DNA from: Dorea_A amylophila | Lineage (GTDB): Bacteria; Bacillota; Clostridia; Lachnospirales; Lachnospiraceae | NCBI RefSeq assembly: GCF_025567265.1 | Contig: NZ_JAOQJW010000005.1 | Coordinates: forward strand, 111,726-175,725 | DNA length: 64,000 nt | Reading direction: 5' to 3' | In this document: positions 61,712-64,000 of the stretch, in pieces | How the letters are laid out: each line of letters opens with the position of its first letter | Numbering within the stretch: position 1 is the first letter of the stretch | Position numbers and translations under genes: made by a program | The notes under the pieces: generated by a model | Seen by the model: only the letters and a program-made list of their open reading frames with translations | Database searches by the model: none | What the model was told of the DNA's origin: nothing

Positions 61712-63469
61712 TCATAATTTAATTTTCTCTATCTTACAGACTCTTGCCTCCTGATTCAAAGGATTTCTGTTCTGATAGTCAAATAAAATATATGTATCTG
61801 TCAGTTTGAAATATTCCAGATGCGTCATTTTACGCATCTGATTTCTGTCGTATTTTCCATAATCTGGAAGGTACTCATGCGTCTCCTCTTCTGTCTCATA
61901 AAATGCTCTTGCAGCATCTTTCGTTACCGGATATTCTCCGGCAAATGCTGGACGGCTCTTTGCATTTTCACGCAGATAATAATCATAAGTGAGCACTTCC
62001 CGGAATAAATCTTCTTTTTCTTTGTGATATTTTCTCACATAATTTAACAGGATCTCATATCTTGCACTCCGCTTGTGCTGAACTGAATTATAATCATTTT
62101 CTTCATAATAAGCGGCAAGCCGGTCATACATATCAAATGCAGAATCATATTCTTTTTCCAGTTCTTCCATCGTGTTCGTGAATTGACGGCCGTTATAATA
62201 CACTTCTACCATCTCTTCCACGCCTTTCAGCCTCAATACATCTTCATAAGAAATCCATTTTGTATAAAGTACTTCATACGGTGGATGCGCTTTGTGCACA
62301 ATTCCATATTCCTTCTGATGTTCCTGCATAAATGATCCTTTCAGCACTTTCAGGAATCCTAACTGGAGTTGTTCTGGTTTTAATGCATAGACATCATCAA
62401 AAGAATGTGCGAAGCTTTCCACATCTTCGTATGGAAGTCCCGCAATCAGATCCAGATGTTCGTGTACATTTCCTCTCTCCTGGATTCTCCTCACGATTCT
62501 GGATACTTTTTCAAAATCCATAACTCTGTGGATCTCTTTAATCGTCTTCGGATTTGTTGACTGCACACCTATTTCAAGCTGTACCAGTCCGGGGCGCATC
62601 TGTTCTAACAATTCCAGTTCTTCCTCATTCAGAATATCTGCCGCAATCTCAAAATGGAAATTCGTGATTCCATTATCATGCTCCATGATATATTTCCAGA
62701 TTGCAATACTGTGATCGTGCTTACAGTTAAATGTACGATCGACGAATTTCACCTGCGGAACATTATGGTCCAGGAAAAACTGCAGTTCCTTCTTTACCAG
62801 TTCTATATCTCTGAACCGCAGGCGCTTGTCTACCGAAGACAGACAGTAGCTGCAGGAAAATGGACAGCCTCTGCTTGTCTCATAATAGATAATTTTGTGT
62901 TCAAAATCTTCTATGTGGTCGTAGACAAACGGAACCTCACTTAAATCCATGATCGGCCGCCATGGTTTATCGATGATTTCATTTTCTTCTGTCCGGAAAG
63001 TAATGCCTATAACATTTTTTAACTGGTTATCCACACTCTCTGATTTTTTCCAGGAGTTATCCACATTCTCTTTCTTTTTTTCGAATTCATTTCGGTATAT
63101 CCGGCAAATTTCTTTAAATGTCTTCTCTCCTTCCCCTTTCATTACACCTTTGACACACGGTAGACGTCTTAACACATCCTGCGCATCATAGGAAACTTCC
63201 GGACCACCAAGCCAGATTGGCATATCCGGTCGTAATTTTCCGATTTCCAACACAATCTCCTCTATATAATCCAGGTTCCAGATATAGCAGGAAAGGCAGA
63301 GGACGTCCGGTTTTCTCTTATAGATATCCATCAGGATATCATCCTTCTGCTGATTGATCGTGTACTCCCCGATCTCCACCGCCGAATCTTCGGCATAGGC
63401 TTTCAGGCTGTAGACCGCTAGATTGGAATGTATATATTTTGCATTGACTGCTGCCAATAATATCTTCAT
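61712..63469 (-). CDS. B12-binding radical SAM enzyme
   Basis: A 585-residue radical SAM protein. An N-terminal cobalamin-binding-like Rossmann domain (about 1-125, LGGPEVSYDAQ) precedes the radical SAM core with Cys202, Cys206 and Cys209 in SRGCPFSCSYC; a long C-terminal DUF4080-type region follows. The family is widespread in Clostridia and uncharacterised; a methyltransferase or maturase reaction is inferred from class. Stop TGA is followed in frame by the orphan Nth tail. Confidence 0.9.
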   Translation of the reverse strand: MKILLAAVNAKYIHSNLAVYSLKAYAEDSAVEIGEYTINQQKDDILMDIYKRKPDVLCLSCYIWNLDYIEEIVLEIGKLRPDMPIWLGGPEVSYDAQDVLRRLPCVKGVMKGEGEKTFKEICRIYRNEFEKKKENVDNSWKKSESVDNQLKNVIGITFRTEENEIIDKPWRPIMDLSEVPFVYDHIEDFEHKIIYYETSRGCPFSCSYCLSSVDKRLRFRDIELVKKELQFFLDHNVPQVKFVDRTFNCKHDHSIAIWKYIMEHDNGITNFHFEIAADILNEEELELLEQMRPGLVQLEIGVQSTNPKTIKEIHRVMDFEKVSRIVRRIQERGNVHEHLDLIAGLPYEDVESFAHSFDDVYALKPEQLQLGFLKVLKGSFMQEHQKEYGIVHKAHPPYEVLYTKWISYEDVLRLKGVEEMVEVYYNGRQFTNTMEELEKEYDSAFDMYDRLAAYYEENDYNSVQHKRSARYEILLNYVRKYHKEKEDLFREVLTYDYYLRENAKSRPAFAGEYPVTKDAARAFYETEEETHEYLPDYGKYDRNQMRKMTHLEYFKLTDTYILFDYQNRNPLNQEARVCKIEKIKL

Positions 63470-63578
63470 TATGCTTTCCTCCAGATCAGAATCTCTCCTC
63501 CGGTCGTATACCGGATAAGATAAATCATCATATATCTAGGTATTATAAATTGGTATCGCCTTTTTTACAACATTTCCA

Positions 63579-63607
63579 TTGACTTTTTGTCCTGAACACG
63601 TTAAAAT
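63579..63607 (+). promoter_or_regulatory. Promoter of the SRP RNA
   Basis: Plus-strand TTGACT (63579-63584) and TAAAAT (63602-63607), 17 bases apart, ending about six bases before the SRP RNA. Nothing else is seen in 63470-63578. Confidence 0.75.
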
Positions 63608-63612
63608 ATTGA

Positions 63613-63878
63613 GCTGTGCAGCCGGGGTGTTAGCGGTACCTTGCACCTGCAATCCGCTATAGCAGGGGTGATATTGCGCAGAGGGCTTGTTTTTGCAGAG
63701 CTGCCCTTGGAAAGTGGCGTTGATGTTTGGGTCTTACGCGACGGAACTCCATGAACCATGTCAGGTCAGGAATGAAGCAGCATTAAGTGGAATCTTCCGG
63801 GTGCCGTAAGGGTGCCTGGGCTGAGTTAACTACTAAGGTAACGTCTGTGAAGGCTCGTTCGAAGCGCAATGCACATAA
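63613..63878 (+). ncRNA. ffs: Signal recognition particle RNA, large Firmicute form
   Basis: A roughly 265-base RNA. The 5' end TGTGCA (63615-63620) pairs with TGCACA (63870-63875). The Alu domain (GCCGGGGTGTTAGCGG region) and the apical SRP54-binding segment CCATGTCAGGTCAGG...AATGAAGCAGCATTAAG, given here in pieces, with the GGAA-type loop are clear. With Ffh it targets nascent membrane and secreted proteins. Ends are estimated from the terminal helix. Confidence 0.92.
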
Positions 63879-63923
63879 TAAAATAAACAGATATTAAAAA
63901 TATCCACTGCAGTTTGATATGCT

Positions 63924-63967
63924 ACCCTCATATAGGACAATGAAATATAAAAGTCCTATATGGGGGT
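63924..63967 (+). terminator. Hairpin after the SRP RNA
   Basis: ACCCTCATATAGGAC (63924-63938) and GTCCTATATGGGGGT (63953-63967) pair over 15 bases with one G-T wobble, then TATTTT. It is probably the SRP RNA terminator. Confidence 0.7.
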
Positions 63968-63973
63968 ATTTTC

Positions 63974-64000
63974 ATGTTCAGAAAGAGTAAGATAGAACCA
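63974..64000 (+). CDS. Possible start of next gene, cut by the edge
   Basis: ATG at 63974 opens nine codons (MFRKSKIEP) to the window end, seven bases past the hairpin. The nearest G-rich stretch is in the hairpin's arm (GGGGGT), so the ribosome site would be masked. dnaX follows SRP RNA in many Firmicutes, but nothing here identifies it. Confidence 0.2.

Overview
The window looks like chromosome of a gut Lachnospiraceae bacterium (Firmicutes, in the neighbourhood of Blautia, Dorea or Mediterraneibacter). The reasons are a nine-gene V/A-type ATPase operon with sodium-binding residues, the greA-lysS pair, a long Alu-domain SRP RNA, a SAM-I riboswitch on metK, strong AGGAGG ribosome sites and moderate-to-low GC. 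Genus and species are inference. Almost every gene is on the minus strand; the exceptions are a LacI-type repressor near 30.4-31.4 kb and the SRP RNA at the right end.

Layout. 1-8.6 kb is the end of an integrated mobile element, probably conjugative. It holds a very large thioester-domain/SpaA-repeat surface protein cut by the window edge, a lipoprotein, ParB and ParA with a GATAG direct-repeat array beside parB, a small conserved protein, and a five-repeat zinc-ribbon protein with a possible nuclease-like tail. No integrase or conjugation gene lies inside the window. The element abuts the 3' end of lysS, whose last 148 codons encode an extra tRNA-binding domain of higher GC. 8.7-24.5 kb is housekeeping: lysS-greA, dusB, coaX, birA, argF, SPFH/NfeD, an rRNA methyltransferase, a two-component system, riboswitch-controlled metK, murA and aroK. 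24.6-31.4 kb is a sucrose/fructan uptake locus: a GH32 hydrolase, an ABC importer and a divergent LacI repressor with two operators.

31.5-34.5 kb is a low-GC, decaying zone. It has an Rpn-family nuclease gene with an in-frame 24-bp repeat and a hairpin over its ribosome site, an Rpn fragment, and a duplicated scar of an ABC gene's 3' end. 34.4-38.1 kb is a PadR-controlled BceAB-like ABC exporter cassette. 38.3-46.9 kb is the V-ATPase operon. 47.2-53.4 kb is a PTS alpha-glucoside locus with two RpiR regulators and an unusual HAD phosphatase-GH13 fusion carrying an internal ribosome site.

53.4-64 kb holds trmL, an HTH-Uma2 protein with phased upstream repeats, trxB, an AdhR-like MerR regulator with a 19-bp-spacer promoter in front of a DXS-like synthase, an AIR-synthase-like/Lrp/aminotransferase overlapping operon, a 33-residue membrane protein, an orphan endonuclease III iron-sulfur tail in frame behind a radical SAM gene, and the SRP RNA.

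No tRNA, 16S/23S/5S rRNA, CRISPR array or insertion-sequence transposase was seen. All function calls come from reading motifs; no search was run. I see no single wholly new system. The strongest leads are the AdhR-like/DXS-like operon, the HAD-GH13 fusion, the orphan Nth tail and the lysS-element junction.
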